From Actinomycetota bacterium (GTDB lineage Bacteria; Actinomycetota; Acidimicrobiia; IMCC26256; PALSA-555), in NCBI GenBank assembly GCA_003140175.1, contig PLJD01000070.1, positions 96,853-160,852 of the forward strand: DNA of 64,000 bases. The letters run 5' to 3'. Below, in pieces: positions 35,616 to 43,875 of the stretch. Position 1 is the stretch's first letter, and each line of letters starts with the position of its first letter. Made by a program: the position numbers and the translations under genes. Below the pieces are notes generated by a model. That model worked only from the letters and a program-made list of their open reading frames with translations, searched no databases and had not been told where the DNA came from.

Positions 35616-37877
35616 CTACCGGGTTGGTCCGTGGCGGGCGCCACCACGCAACAGGTTGAGTGCGGACCCGGCCTTGAACCACGCGATGTGCTGGTCCGAC
35701 ATGGTGTGCTTGGTGAGGAAACCGTCAGTCTGCCCGTCGGCGTGGTGAACAATGATCTGCACGGGCCTTCCCGGCGCAAGCTTGGCGAGCCCGACGATGT
35801 CGACCGTGTCGTCGGCAAGCACTCGCTCGTAGCCGTCGAGGTCCTCGAACGTCAGCGCCAGCACGCCGTGCTTCTTGAGGTTCGCCTCGTGGATTCGGGC
35901 GAAGGACCTGGCGATGACTGCCCGACCGCCCATGTGACGCGGCTCCATAGCGGCGTGCTCGCGTGACGAGCCTTCGCCGTAGTTCTCGTCGCCTATGGCG
36001 ACCCACTCGATGCCGGCCCGCTTGTACTCCGCCGCGAGGTCGGGCAATGACCTCACCGACTGGTCGCGCGTGTCGATTCCTTGGCCGGACTCCCCGCGCG
36101 CGAAGGCGTTGTTGGCTCCGATGAAAAGGTTTTGGGAGATGTTCGTGAGATGGCCGCGGTATCGCAACCACGCTCCAGCAGGCGAGATGTCGTCCGTCGT
36201 GCACTTGCCGACTGCCTTCATCAGCACGCGCAGTCCCGTGAGGTCGTTTCCATCCCACGCACGAAAGGGCCTGAGGAGCTCCAGACGCTCCGAGTCGGGC
36301 CTCACGATGACCGCGACGGCCGATCCGTCTGCCGCGGGTGGAATGTATCCCCACTCGCCCGGGTCGAAGCCCTCACTCGGAAGCTCGTCCGCGACTGGCG
36401 GTTCGAGCAGCACCGACGCACCCTCAGACCCAGTGAGCGTCTCGCGGACGAAGTCGACATCGAGTCGTCCGGTCAAGGCCATTGCGACGACGGTCTCGGG
36501 CGATCCGATGAACGAGAGCGTCTCCGCGTTGCCGTCGTTGCGACGCGGGAAGTTGCGGTTGAACGAAGAGACGATGGTGTTGCGCTCACCCATCTGGATG
36601 TCGTCGCGCTTCCACTGACCGATACACGGTCCGCAGGCGTTGGCGAGCACGGTGGCTCCGATGGCTTCGAGGTCTTCGAGCAGCCCATCTCGCTCGATCG
36701 TTGCCCGGATCTGTTCCGACCCCGGTGTGATGAGCAACGGAGCCTGCACGCGCAGTCCCGCAGCCTTCGCTTGACGGGCGACGTGGGCGGCGCGGCCGAT
36801 ATCCTCGTAGGACGAGTTGGTGCATGAACCGACCAGGGCGTAGGAGATGTCGAGGGGATAGCCGCCCTCGATGGCGGCTGCCTTGACGTCCGAGATCGGA
36901 CGGTCCAGATCGGGGCTGTGCGGTCCAACGAGGTGCGGTTCGAGCTCGTCGAGGTCGATGTCGATTACTCGGTCGAAGAAACGCTCCGGATCGGCCTCTA
37001 CCTCGGGATCGGCCTGGAGGTGCTCGGCGTAGCGGTCGGCGAGGTCGGCGAGCTGCTGGCGGTGGGTCGCCGTGAGATATGCCGTGGTGCGGCCGTCGTA
37101 GGGGAACACCGAACTGGTCGCTCCGACCTCTGCGCCCATGTTGCAGATCGTTGCCCGACCGGTCGCCGAGATCGATGAGACGCCTGGCCCGAAGTACTCG
37201 ACAATCGCGCCGGTTCCACCGCGGACGGTGAGGATGCCCGCGACCTTGAGGATCACATCTTTCGCAGCAGCCCACCCCGAGAGCTGCCCGGTCAAATGGA
37301 CACCGATCACCTTCGGGGCTCGCGTGTTAAACGGCGATCCGGCCATCACCTCAACGGCGTCGGCCCCGCCGACGCCGATCGCGACGGTCCCGAGTCCACC
37401 CGCGTTCGGCGTGTGACTATCGGTGCCGATGATCATCCCGCCGGGGAAGGCGTACTGCTCGAGCACGACCTGGTGGATGATGCCCGAACCCGGCTTCCAG
37501 AAGCCGATGCCGTACTTCTCGCACGCGGTGCGCAGGAACGCGTAGACCTCCGAGTTCACATCGAGCGCTTCGGCCATGTCCGCAGCAGCGCCGACCGACG
37601 CCTGGATGAGATGGTCGCAGTGCACGGTCGAGGGCACGGCCACCCGAGGAAGCCCGACGGTCATGAACTGCAACAACGCCATCTGAGCCATCGCGTCTTG
37701 CATCGCGACCCGGTCGGGTCGGTAGTCGGCGTAGTCGACCCCCCGCTCGAGACCGATCGTCTCGACGTCGTCCGCGTGGGCGAACAGGACCTTCTCGGCG
37801 AAGGTCAACGGCCGACCGAGACGACGACGGGCCGTGATCACCCGGTCCGGGTACCGGGAATAGATGGGAGCCGTCAT
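35616..37877 (-). CDS. Aconitate hydratase, mitochondrial type
   Basis: A 753-residue aconitase of the mitochondrial/bacterial aconitase 2-like type. It converts citrate to isocitrate via cis-aconitate using a [4Fe-4S] cluster. The cluster ligands are in VGSCTNSSYED and NACGPCIGQW; substrate residues lie in GTDSHTPNAGG. The swivel domain is present at the C-terminus (GDENYGEGSSREHAA). ATG 37877 follows GGAGGA. It is divergent from a MarR gene with two operator-like palindromes between them, which suggests direct control. Confidence 0.94.
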   Translation of the reverse strand: MTAPIYSRYPDRVITARRRLGRPLTFAEKVLFAHADDVETIGLERGVDYADYRPDRVAMQDAMAQMALLQFMTVGLPRVAVPSTVHCDHLIQASVGAAADMAEALDVNSEVYAFLRTACEKYGIGFWKPGSGIIHQVVLEQYAFPGGMIIGTDSHTPNAGGLGTVAIGVGGADAVEVMAGSPFNTRAPKVIGVHLTGQLSGWAAAKDVILKVAGILTVRGGTGAIVEYFGPGVSSISATGRATICNMGAEVGATSSVFPYDGRTTAYLTATHRQQLADLADRYAEHLQADPEVEADPERFFDRVIDIDLDELEPHLVGPHSPDLDRPISDVKAAAIEGGYPLDISYALVGSCTNSSYEDIGRAAHVARQAKAAGLRVQAPLLITPGSEQIRATIERDGLLEDLEAIGATVLANACGPCIGQWKRDDIQMGERNTIVSSFNRNFPRRNDGNAETLSFIGSPETVVAMALTGRLDVDFVRETLTGSEGASVLLEPPVADELPSEGFDPGEWGYIPPAADGSAVAVIVRPDSERLELLRPFRAWDGNDLTGLRVLMKAVGKCTTDDISPAGAWLRYRGHLTNISQNLFIGANNAFARGESGQGIDTRDQSVRSLPDLAAEYKRAGIEWVAIGDENYGEGSSREHAAMEPRHMGGRAVIARSFARIHEANLKKHGVLALTFEDLDGYERVLADDTVDIVGLAKLAPGRPVQIIVHHADGQTDGFLTKHTMSDQHIAWFKAGSALNLLRGGARHGPTR

Positions 37878-37891
37878 GGAGTCCTCCGATC

Positions 37892-37936
37892 TCTTGATAT
37901 CAAGATACTGGCACCGATAGTCTCTTGATGTCAAGA
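37892..37936. promoter_or_regulatory. Twin MarR-type operators between aconitase and marR
   Basis: TCTTGATATCAAGA at 37892-37905 is a perfect 14-bp palindrome. TCTTGATGTCAAGA at 37923-37936 differs at one base. Their centres are 31 bp apart, about three helical turns, so two dimers would sit on one face of the DNA. They lie 15 bp from the aconitase ATG and 48 bp from the MarR ATG. Confidence 0.8.
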
Positions 37937-37983
37937 TGTTGTCCAGGCCCGGCTGCAGCGCCGCGCAATTCCGGAGGATGCGG

Positions 37984-38472
37984 ATGGAAGACGAAGTCGA
38001 CGGCCTCGTCGAAGGTTGGCGCCAAGCGATGCCCGGTGTGGACACGTCCCCCCTAGAGGTGCTCTCCCGTGTCACCCGGCTCGCCCGGCACCTCGACCGT
38101 CAGCGCAGCATCGTCTTCGCCCGCCACGACCTCGAAACCTGGACGTTCGACGTGCTCTCGGCCCTGCGCCGGGCCCACGCACCGCACCAACTCTCACCCG
38201 GTCAGCTGGTCGCACAGACGCTGGTCACCTCGGGCACGATGACGAACCGGATCGACCACCTCGAGCAGCGCGGCCTCGTGCGTCGCCGTCCCGACCCAGC
38301 CGACGCCCGGTCCGTGCGCGTGGAACTCACTGCGGCGGGACGTCGGCGTGTCGACGGCGCGCTCCAAGACCTCGTCCAACGCGAGGACGCGATCCTCGGC
38401 GCCCTCGACACAACCGAGCGCGCCACACTCGCCGGGCTCCTCCGTCGAGTGGTAGCACCCTTCGACGCCTAG
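37984..38472 (+). CDS. MarR-family regulator, probable regulator of aconitase
   Basis: A 162-residue winged-helix regulator. Recognition helix region LVTSGTMTNRIDHLEQRGLV and wing RRPDPADARSVRVELTAAGRR match MarR. ATG 37984 has GGAGG six bases upstream; the ATG at 37978 is too close to that site. It is divergent from aconitase and probably binds the TCTTGA..TCAAGA sites, repressing itself and aconitase. The ligand is unknown. Confidence 0.88.
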   Translation: MEDEVDGLVEGWRQAMPGVDTSPLEVLSRVTRLARHLDRQRSIVFARHDLETWTFDVLSALRRAHAPHQLSPGQLVAQTLVTSGTMTNRIDHLEQRGLVRRRPDPADARSVRVELTAAGRRRVDGALQDLVQREDAILGALDTTERATLAGLLRRVVAPFDA

Positions 38473-38721
38473 CTGACCGGCGGCGGTGGTGGCGGCGGCG
38501 GCGGCTTCTTCGGTGGTGGCGGCGGATCGGCCGCAACGGGTGCCCCAAACTTCGGTGCCGGCGCCGGGGGCGGCGGCTCCGGGTTCACGCCCGACCGGAC
38601 CAGGCTCACCCAAAGCGTCCAGGCCGGCGACGGCCAGGTGACCATCACGGACGATCCCGCCGCCGGGCGATGCCCGGTAACTCCGCTGGCTGTGACCCCC
38701 ACTCCCTCCTTCACGGGTTGA
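38473..38721 (+). pseudogene. Glycine-rich secreted-protein remnant
   Basis: Directly after the MarR stop and in the same frame, 82 codons read a long glycine run followed by SGFTPDRTRLTQSVQAGDG and QVTITDDP up to TGA 38719-38721. This is the C-terminal pattern of glycine-rich secreted actinobacterial proteins as I recall it. There is no start codon, signal or ribosome site, so it is probably the tail of a lost gene. Reading the other strand gives a proline-rich frame, which is less like any family. Confidence 0.4.
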
Positions 38722-38994
38722 TGCGGAACCGCCAGTCAAGAGCTCGTTGGTCTGGGTTTGGCGTTCAGCCCATCGCGGGTTTGGAACACACGTCGGTTGA
38801 CTCGCGATCTAGCACACCGCGAGTCATGTGCAACTCGAGCGGTCCGCGCCGACACGACCGGCAGCCGTCGCCGTCACGCCCCGCGTTCGTGACCCGCTGC
38901 CAGCGAGTATCCAAGGTGATGGCCAAAGTTGCCCTACTGTCTGGGAGCAGCGTCGGCAGGGAACAGTCGGCGACGTTCGGAACGGAGGAAGACC
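38722..38994. other. Gap with one clear and one decayed palindromic element
   Basis: Besides the clear copy at 38799, the stretch 38755-38781 shares its loop TTCAGCCCATCGCG with the copy at 45427, but its left arm is lost. ACCGCCAGTC at 38728-38737 may be another relic arm. Confidence 0.5.
38799..38825. repeat. 27-bp palindromic element, copy 3
   Basis: GACTCGCGAT, loop CTAGCAC, ACCGCGAGTC. One A-C mismatch on this strand, which becomes G-U in RNA from the other strand. Confidence 0.88.
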
Positions 38995-39432
38995 GTGTCT
39001 GAGAACCCAACGGATCCCACGGTGCCGTCAGCGGCGGCGATAACACCGACACCTCCGCCGAAACCTCCCGCCGGGGGGATCTTCGGCACCGGTGCCGACG
39101 GCACGGAGACGGTGACGTACGGATTCTTCCTCGTACTTGTCGGTTTGGTCGTGCTCGTCGTCTGCTTCATCGCATCGTTGATCGCATTCAACACTGCTGC
39201 CGACGTTGGAACTGCGATGGGCGCAATCACGGGGACCGTCGGTGCATTGGTCGGCGCATTCTTCGGCATTCAGCTGGGAAGCGGAGGGAGAGCAACCGCC
39301 GAAGCCAAGAAGGATGACGAAGCGAACAAGGCGCAAGCTCTGGCAGCGGTCGGCAATCCCCTCGTCACCGCGCGGGTCCTGGGGCTCAGCGACGAGGTCG
39401 TGCAAGCTCTGCAGGCGAGGAGAACCACCTAG
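38995..39432 (+). CDS. Small two-helix membrane protein
   Basis: A 145-residue protein. A Pro/Thr-rich N-terminus (PTPPPKPPAGG) is followed by two membrane helices, the first FFLVLVGLVVLVVCFIASLIAF and the second AITGTVGALVGAFFGIQLG, then an acidic/basic tail (AEAKKDDEANKAQALAAV). GTG 38995 follows AACGGAGGAAG. No family recognised. It may be a phage-holin-like or stress-related membrane protein. Confidence 0.68.
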   Translation: MSENPTDPTVPSAAAITPTPPPKPPAGGIFGTGADGTETVTYGFFLVLVGLVVLVVCFIASLIAFNTAADVGTAMGAITGTVGALVGAFFGIQLGSGGRATAEAKKDDEANKAQALAAVGNPLVTARVLGLSDEVVQALQARRTT

Positions 39433-39580
39433 CTCGTCCTCGTCCGGCCGCCCCGCTGCCGCGCCGTTCGAGGAGTGGACTCGGGGTGGAAACCCGGCCG
39501 ACGGGCTCGTGAAGCGGGCAGGACGTGGCTTTCCGTCCCGATCGCTCAAGGAGCCACGGCGAACGGCCGAAGCATGCGGC

Positions 39581-40111
39581 GTGGGCCACCTCGATCATCG
39601 TCCGCGGCTCACGGCGCGCCGGCCGTCCGTCTTCGGCCGGTTGGCGGTACTGGTCGCCGGCTCCGCGCTCGTCGCGACGGCGTGCGTTGCGCCCGCGCCG
39701 CCGGCGCTCCAGAACGGCTTCCTGCCAGCCAGCGTGCTCCAGACCATCAACCCGAACTGCCAGATCTGGAAACCCGCCGCCCCGAGCCTGCTCAACATGA
39801 TGAGCGCTGCGCACAACGCGGGCGTCGACCTGACGCCGGAAAGCTGTTACCGCACCTACGCCGAACAGGTGACGGAGCGCAACTACTGGTGCAGCCTCGG
39901 GTTGTGCCAGTTCGCTGCCGTCCCGGGTACGAGCGTGCATGGGTTGGGCAAGGCCGTGGACTTCGCCGACCAGAACGGCGAGCTCACATTCTCCTCCGTC
40001 GGATATCAATGGCTCACCGTGAATGCGCGGACCTATTGCTTCGTACACCCAGCGTGGGCGCAGCCGAACGGATCGGCCCCCGAGCCCTGGCACTGGGAAT
40101 GGATCTGCTGA
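39581..40111 (+). CDS. VanY-type D-alanyl-D-alanine carboxypeptidase lipoprotein
   Basis: A 176-residue zinc carboxypeptidase of the VanY/DacB M15 family. A lipobox ATAC follows the signal helix LAVLVAGSALVATAC. The zinc-binding block GTSVHGLGKAVDFAD and the catalytic/zinc block EPWHWEW are intact, as is RTYAEQ. It should trim the terminal D-Ala of peptidoglycan stems, anchored to the outer face of the membrane. The GTG at 39581 gives a short signal; the ribosome site is weak, so the start is uncertain. Confidence 0.83.
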   Translation: MGHLDHRPRLTARRPSVFGRLAVLVAGSALVATACVAPAPPALQNGFLPASVLQTINPNCQIWKPAAPSLLNMMSAAHNAGVDLTPESCYRTYAEQVTERNYWCSLGLCQFAAVPGTSVHGLGKAVDFADQNGELTFSSVGYQWLTVNARTYCFVHPAWAQPNGSAPEPWHWEWIC

Positions 40112-40213
40112 CAGCAGCCAAAGACGCGCACCGCGTGACGCGATGACGTCTCCGCCGCTGAGGCGTTCCGTACGTGCCAAGCCGGACCGAGCCTCCCGGA
40201 GAACGCTCGTATC

Positions 40214-40240
40214 GGCTCGCGGTGTACCGAACCGCGAGTC
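40214..40240. repeat. 27-bp palindromic element, copy 4
   Basis: GGCTCGCGGT, loop GTACCGA, ACCGCGAGTC. The second base pair is a G-T wobble. Confidence 0.85.
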
Positions 40241-40273
40241 CCGAAACGAACGCCCCCGAAGACCACGGGTCAC

Positions 40274-40300
40274 GGCTCGCGATTCCGGTACGGCCTCGTC
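40274..40300. repeat. Decayed 27-bp element
   Basis: GGCTCGCGAT, loop TCCGGTA, CGGCCTCGTC. The right arm keeps only part of the pairing. Confidence 0.5.
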
Positions 40301-40658
40301 GCCCATGGCAACAGAGAGGGTGTACCCGTCGAACTCCGTCGAGATCTGTCTACTCGGCATCGAAAGCTGGAGGTAGCCGGTGCAGCGTGCATCAAGGGCT
40401 AGGGCATCGCGCGCTCCCTCTCGAACTGGCTTCGGCCCTCCAAGGTGATCGAGAGGAGCGACGGCCCGCCCGGTGCTCAAGTTCGCGCCTGCACGGAATG
40501 ATGTGAGGCCTGCCGGAACCGGACGGCGTGCCGCGATCGCGCTGCGTCGCGGTCGGGAGGCCGTCAACACACACGGCTAGGCTCCGCGTCTGATCCACGG
40601 CCGGTCCGCGTAGCGTCCCTCGGCAACCGTCCGTCGGTCTTGTTGACTCGGAGTACTC

Positions 40659-41603
40659 GTGGTCGCCAATCGTGGAACTGGATCTCGTGGGGAGCCGACT
40701 ATCGCTGTGGTCGGGGCGGGCTTTCTTGGTCGACGCATAGCTGCTGCCTGCGCGGGGCTAGGTCGGCACGTCACGGTGCTCGCCCGTCGCCCCCCCGAAA
40801 CGCCCCCGCCACCCGGGACCGAGTGGATTCTCGGTGACGCCGTTGACCTCGACGCGCTTAGCCGTGTGATCCGCGAGGAAGCACATGTCATCTGGTGCGC
40901 GGGCACGATGCTCCCGGCGGCGCCGAAGGATACGGACCCAGATGTGGATCTTGTTCCGCTGGGCCGAGCGTTGAAGCTCCTGTCCGCCCGCAAAGGCTGC
41001 ATCACCTTCTTCTCTTCGGGGGGCGCGGTGTACGGCGACCCGACTGTGAACCCCGTGACTGAAGACCAGCCCCTCCAGCCATTGAGCGCCTATGCGGCGT
41101 CGAAGGTCACGGCGGAGGAACGACTCGCGCGCGCTCGCGTCCGAGGAGTCCGCTCAGTGGTGTTGCGATGTGGCAACGTCTACGGGCCGAGCCAGCGCCC
41201 GGGTCGAAGCCAAGGCGTCGTTGCCACCGCAATGGACTGCGCGCGGCGCGGCACCCCGCTGCCCGTGTACGGCGACGGGTCGACCACGCGCGACTACGTG
41301 TTCGTCGACGACGTCGTGTCGGTCGTCGCTGAGACCATCAAGAACTCCGAGTTCCCGTCGGTCGTCAACGTCGGAACAGGACTAGGAACCAGACTCGATA
41401 CTCTCATCTCCCTCATCCACGAGGTCACCGGCGTCGATCTCCAAGAGCACCGACGACCATCACGGGACCACGACATCAAACAGGTGGTCCTCGGCATCGA
41501 TCGGCTCCGCGCGGCGATGCCCGGCTACCGTCCCCGCAGCGTGCGAGAAGGTCTCACGATCACCTGGGAGGCGCTGGCGACGGCCCGAAGCGCCTCGTCG
41601 TGA
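40659..41603 (+). CDS. NAD-dependent nucleotide-sugar epimerase/dehydratase
   Basis: A 314-residue extended short-chain dehydrogenase. NAD site VVGAGFLGRRIAAA, catalytic SSGGAVYG with the later YAASK (Tyr-x3-Lys), and LRCGNVYGPSQRPG typical of UDP-glucose 4-epimerase-like enzymes. The C-terminal domain includes GDGSTTRDYVFVDDVV. It overlaps the downstream glycosyltransferase by four bases (GTGA). Together they should make and attach a sugar on the cell envelope or a secreted molecule. Confidence 0.9.
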   Translation: MVANRGTGSRGEPTIAVVGAGFLGRRIAAACAGLGRHVTVLARRPPETPPPPGTEWILGDAVDLDALSRVIREEAHVIWCAGTMLPAAPKDTDPDVDLVPLGRALKLLSARKGCITFFSSGGAVYGDPTVNPVTEDQPLQPLSAYAASKVTAEERLARARVRGVRSVVLRCGNVYGPSQRPGRSQGVVATAMDCARRGTPLPVYGDGSTTRDYVFVDDVVSVVAETIKNSEFPSVVNVGTGLGTRLDTLISLIHEVTGVDLQEHRRPSRDHDIKQVVLGIDRLRAAMPGYRPRSVREGLTITWEALATARSASS

Positions 41604-43669
41604 GCGACGCGCAGATGCCGTCCTCACGGCTCCGCGCAGCCGCCATTCGAGGTTGGCGTGACCTACGCCGTGCGGTGCGGGCCCTCAGACGTACCCACCC
41701 CCGCCGCAGCATCGGCGCCGTCGAGACCCCCGACGAAGCCGCGCCAGGCGAAGTGACCGTCTTGGGCTGGGCCCACGTCCCGAACGACCCGGTGGGGTCG
41801 GTCGTGGTGACTATCGACGGACGCCCCGCCGCGCTCGCTCGCCTCGGTCTCCTGGCACCCGACGTCGGACGAGCCCGCCGGTCGAGAGAAGCCGGATGGA
41901 GTGGCTGGGCCGCCGCCGTCGACCTGAGCCAGTACCCGGCCCAACGTGTGGTCATCGGCGCGATCGCCACCACCGTCGGCGGGCTGGCCGAAGTGCTCAC
42001 CCCTCGGTTCGTGCAGGTCGGTCACGCCGGGCCCGAGGAGCAGCTGCCCGAGGAGCACCTGTCCGTGAAAGCCCTCGCGTTGGCGGCACCCGACGTGCTC
42101 TTCCTGAGCGGGGTCACCGCGACTCGCCTGCTCCCGTCTCGCGTCGAGATCATTATCGATGGACACCCCGCAGGCCGGGCGCGGCTCCTCGCAGGCCTTA
42201 CACCGGAGCTCGAGTCACTCAGCTGCGTCCAGGCTCCTATCGCGGGCTTCACCCATCTCGTCGAGCGACAGAACGCGGTGCCGGGCACCGAAAATCGGGT
42301 GGAGGCCGTCGTGACGATGATCGACGGCACCGTGCGGCGGATCGGGCCGATCGTGGCTCGCGTTCCCGAGCGACGGGTTCCCCCGCCTGACGCGTCGACC
42401 CTTCGAGCTCGTGTGGTCGAACGTGCGCGGGACGCGCCGACCCGGCGGGTACCCAAGCTGCGCCTGCTGGTGGTCACCCACTCGCTCACCCTCGGTGGTG
42501 GACAACTGTTCCTGTTCGAACTGCTCCGCGGGCTCATCCCGGCCCCCGACGTCTCCTGCGTCGTCGTCGCGCCGTGCGATGGTCCCCTCCGGACGCAGTT
42601 CGAGGCGTTGGGGGCGACCGTGCATCTTGTCGGCGAGTATCCCGTTGACAGCCCCGCGGCCTACGAATCGAGACTGGTGGACCTCGTCGGGCTAGCCCGC
42701 TACCACGGCAGCAACGTCGCGATCGTCAACACGCTCGGCGCTTCGATCGGTGCCGACCTGGCCTGCATCCTGGCGATCCCGTACGTCTGGGCGGTGCACG
42801 AAAGCTTTCGGCCACCACTCTTTTGGGCCGAGGCATTCGGACCCGAAGGCTACGACCACGTACGCGCCCGCGGCATCGACGCGATCCGCAACGCCAACGC
42901 CATGGTCTTCGAAGCAGACGCGACCCGGCAACTCTTCGAGGACTATGCCGATCCCGAACGACTCATAACGCTCCCCTACGGGATCGGTCTCACCGAGATC
43001 GATGATTTCCGAAATTCGAGCGCCGCGCGGGGCGTGCCCGCGCGCGGCGATGGGTCGGTCGAGCTGCTCGTCGTCGGCACCTTCGAACCCCGGAAGGCCC
43101 AAGCCCGCGTGGCCCTCGCATTCTCACGCGTCGCTGACGAGTTTCCCGAGACCAAGCTGATCATGGTAGGTGCCGGCGACGACGCCTACACACGAGGAGT
43201 CCGCGATGTCGTCCGCCGTCTGCACCTCGGAGACCGGATTCGGCTCGTGCCAGTCACGGGTGATCTCTACGAGTGGTACTCACGGGCGGACGTACTCGTC
43301 TCAGCCTCGGACATCGAATCTCTGCCTCGATCGGTGCTCGAGGCGATGGCCTTCGACGTTCCCGTCATCGCCGCGTCGGTCTTCGGACTCCCGGAGATCA
43401 TCACCGACGGCGCCGATGGCCTCCTGATGGAGCCCCGAGATGTCGACGGACTCGTGACCGGTCTCCGGCGCGTCTTAGAACTCGAACCTGGACAGCGCGC
43501 CGCCTTGGGTCGCGCGGGCGGCAAGCGAGTCCGGACCCAGTTCGGGTCGGTCGACTACATCGACGTCTGGGCCAGGCTGCTCCACGCCCTCGTCGACGAC
43601 CCGCAGGCGCGGCCCGCCGCCGCGCTGGAGAGCTCGGGGCGCTCCTCCCCGACCCGCGGCGCGGGCTGA
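41600..43669 (+). CDS. GT4-type glycosyltransferase with two N-terminal beta domains
   Basis: A 689-residue protein. Residues 1-280 hold two related beta-rich domains, recognisable by VVVTIDGRPAALARL and VEIIIDGHPAGRARL. The GT4/GT-B catalytic part starts near 288 (LRLLVVTHSLTLGGGQLFL) and shows LVVGTFEPRKAQ and the nucleotide-sugar block SASDIESLPRSVLEAMAF followed by PVIAASVFGLPEII. It retains the ExxxxxE-like donor site. GTG start overlaps the epimerase stop. The extra domains may bind carbohydrate acceptors. Confidence 0.87.
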   Translation: MSDAQMPSSRLRAAAIRGWRDLRRAVRALRRTHPRRSIGAVETPDEAAPGEVTVLGWAHVPNDPVGSVVVTIDGRPAALARLGLLAPDVGRARRSREAGWSGWAAAVDLSQYPAQRVVIGAIATTVGGLAEVLTPRFVQVGHAGPEEQLPEEHLSVKALALAAPDVLFLSGVTATRLLPSRVEIIIDGHPAGRARLLAGLTPELESLSCVQAPIAGFTHLVERQNAVPGTENRVEAVVTMIDGTVRRIGPIVARVPERRVPPPDASTLRARVVERARDAPTRRVPKLRLLVVTHSLTLGGGQLFLFELLRGLIPAPDVSCVVVAPCDGPLRTQFEALGATVHLVGEYPVDSPAAYESRLVDLVGLARYHGSNVAIVNTLGASIGADLACILAIPYVWAVHESFRPPLFWAEAFGPEGYDHVRARGIDAIRNANAMVFEADATRQLFEDYADPERLITLPYGIGLTEIDDFRNSSAARGVPARGDGSVELLVVGTFEPRKAQARVALAFSRVADEFPETKLIMVGAGDDAYTRGVRDVVRRLHLGDRIRLVPVTGDLYEWYSRADVLVSASDIESLPRSVLEAMAFDVPVIAASVFGLPEIITDGADGLLMEPRDVDGLVTGLRRVLELEPGQRAALGRAGGKRVRTQFGSVDYIDVWARLLHALVDDPQARPAAALESSGRSSPTRGAG

Positions 43670-43712
43670 CTTCAAGCGGGCTCCTCGACGTCTCTCGCAC
43701 TCGGCTTCGATC

Positions 43713-43739
43713 GACCCGCGGTCTGTGAAACCGCGAGTC
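43713..43739. repeat. 27-bp palindromic element, copy 5
   Basis: GACCCGCGGT, loop CTGTGAA, ACCGCGAGTC. One C-A mismatch in the arm. Confidence 0.85.
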
Positions 43740-43875
43740 GCAATCCGTCGTGGTGGCGCGCCCGGACCGTTTGCTCGCTCAGGGGCGGACGCCTAGCGTG
43801 CCGGCCCACCTTGAGGTGAGCCACCGACCCAGTCGCCCGACGGGCCGACGGGTCGGGCGGATAGGGAGTCGGTCG

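Larger units (their letters stand above)
40112..40658. other. 547-bp gap with two palindromic elements
   Basis: Between two plus-strand genes. Elements at 40214 and 40274 lie 60 bp apart. No gene or terminator is clear in the remaining 450 bp, which hold the promoter for the epimerase unit. Confidence 0.5.

Noticed and set aside
38469-38714. Minus-strand proline-rich small gene
   Set aside because: It is the reverse reading of the glycine-rich remnant and lacks a start, signal and family.
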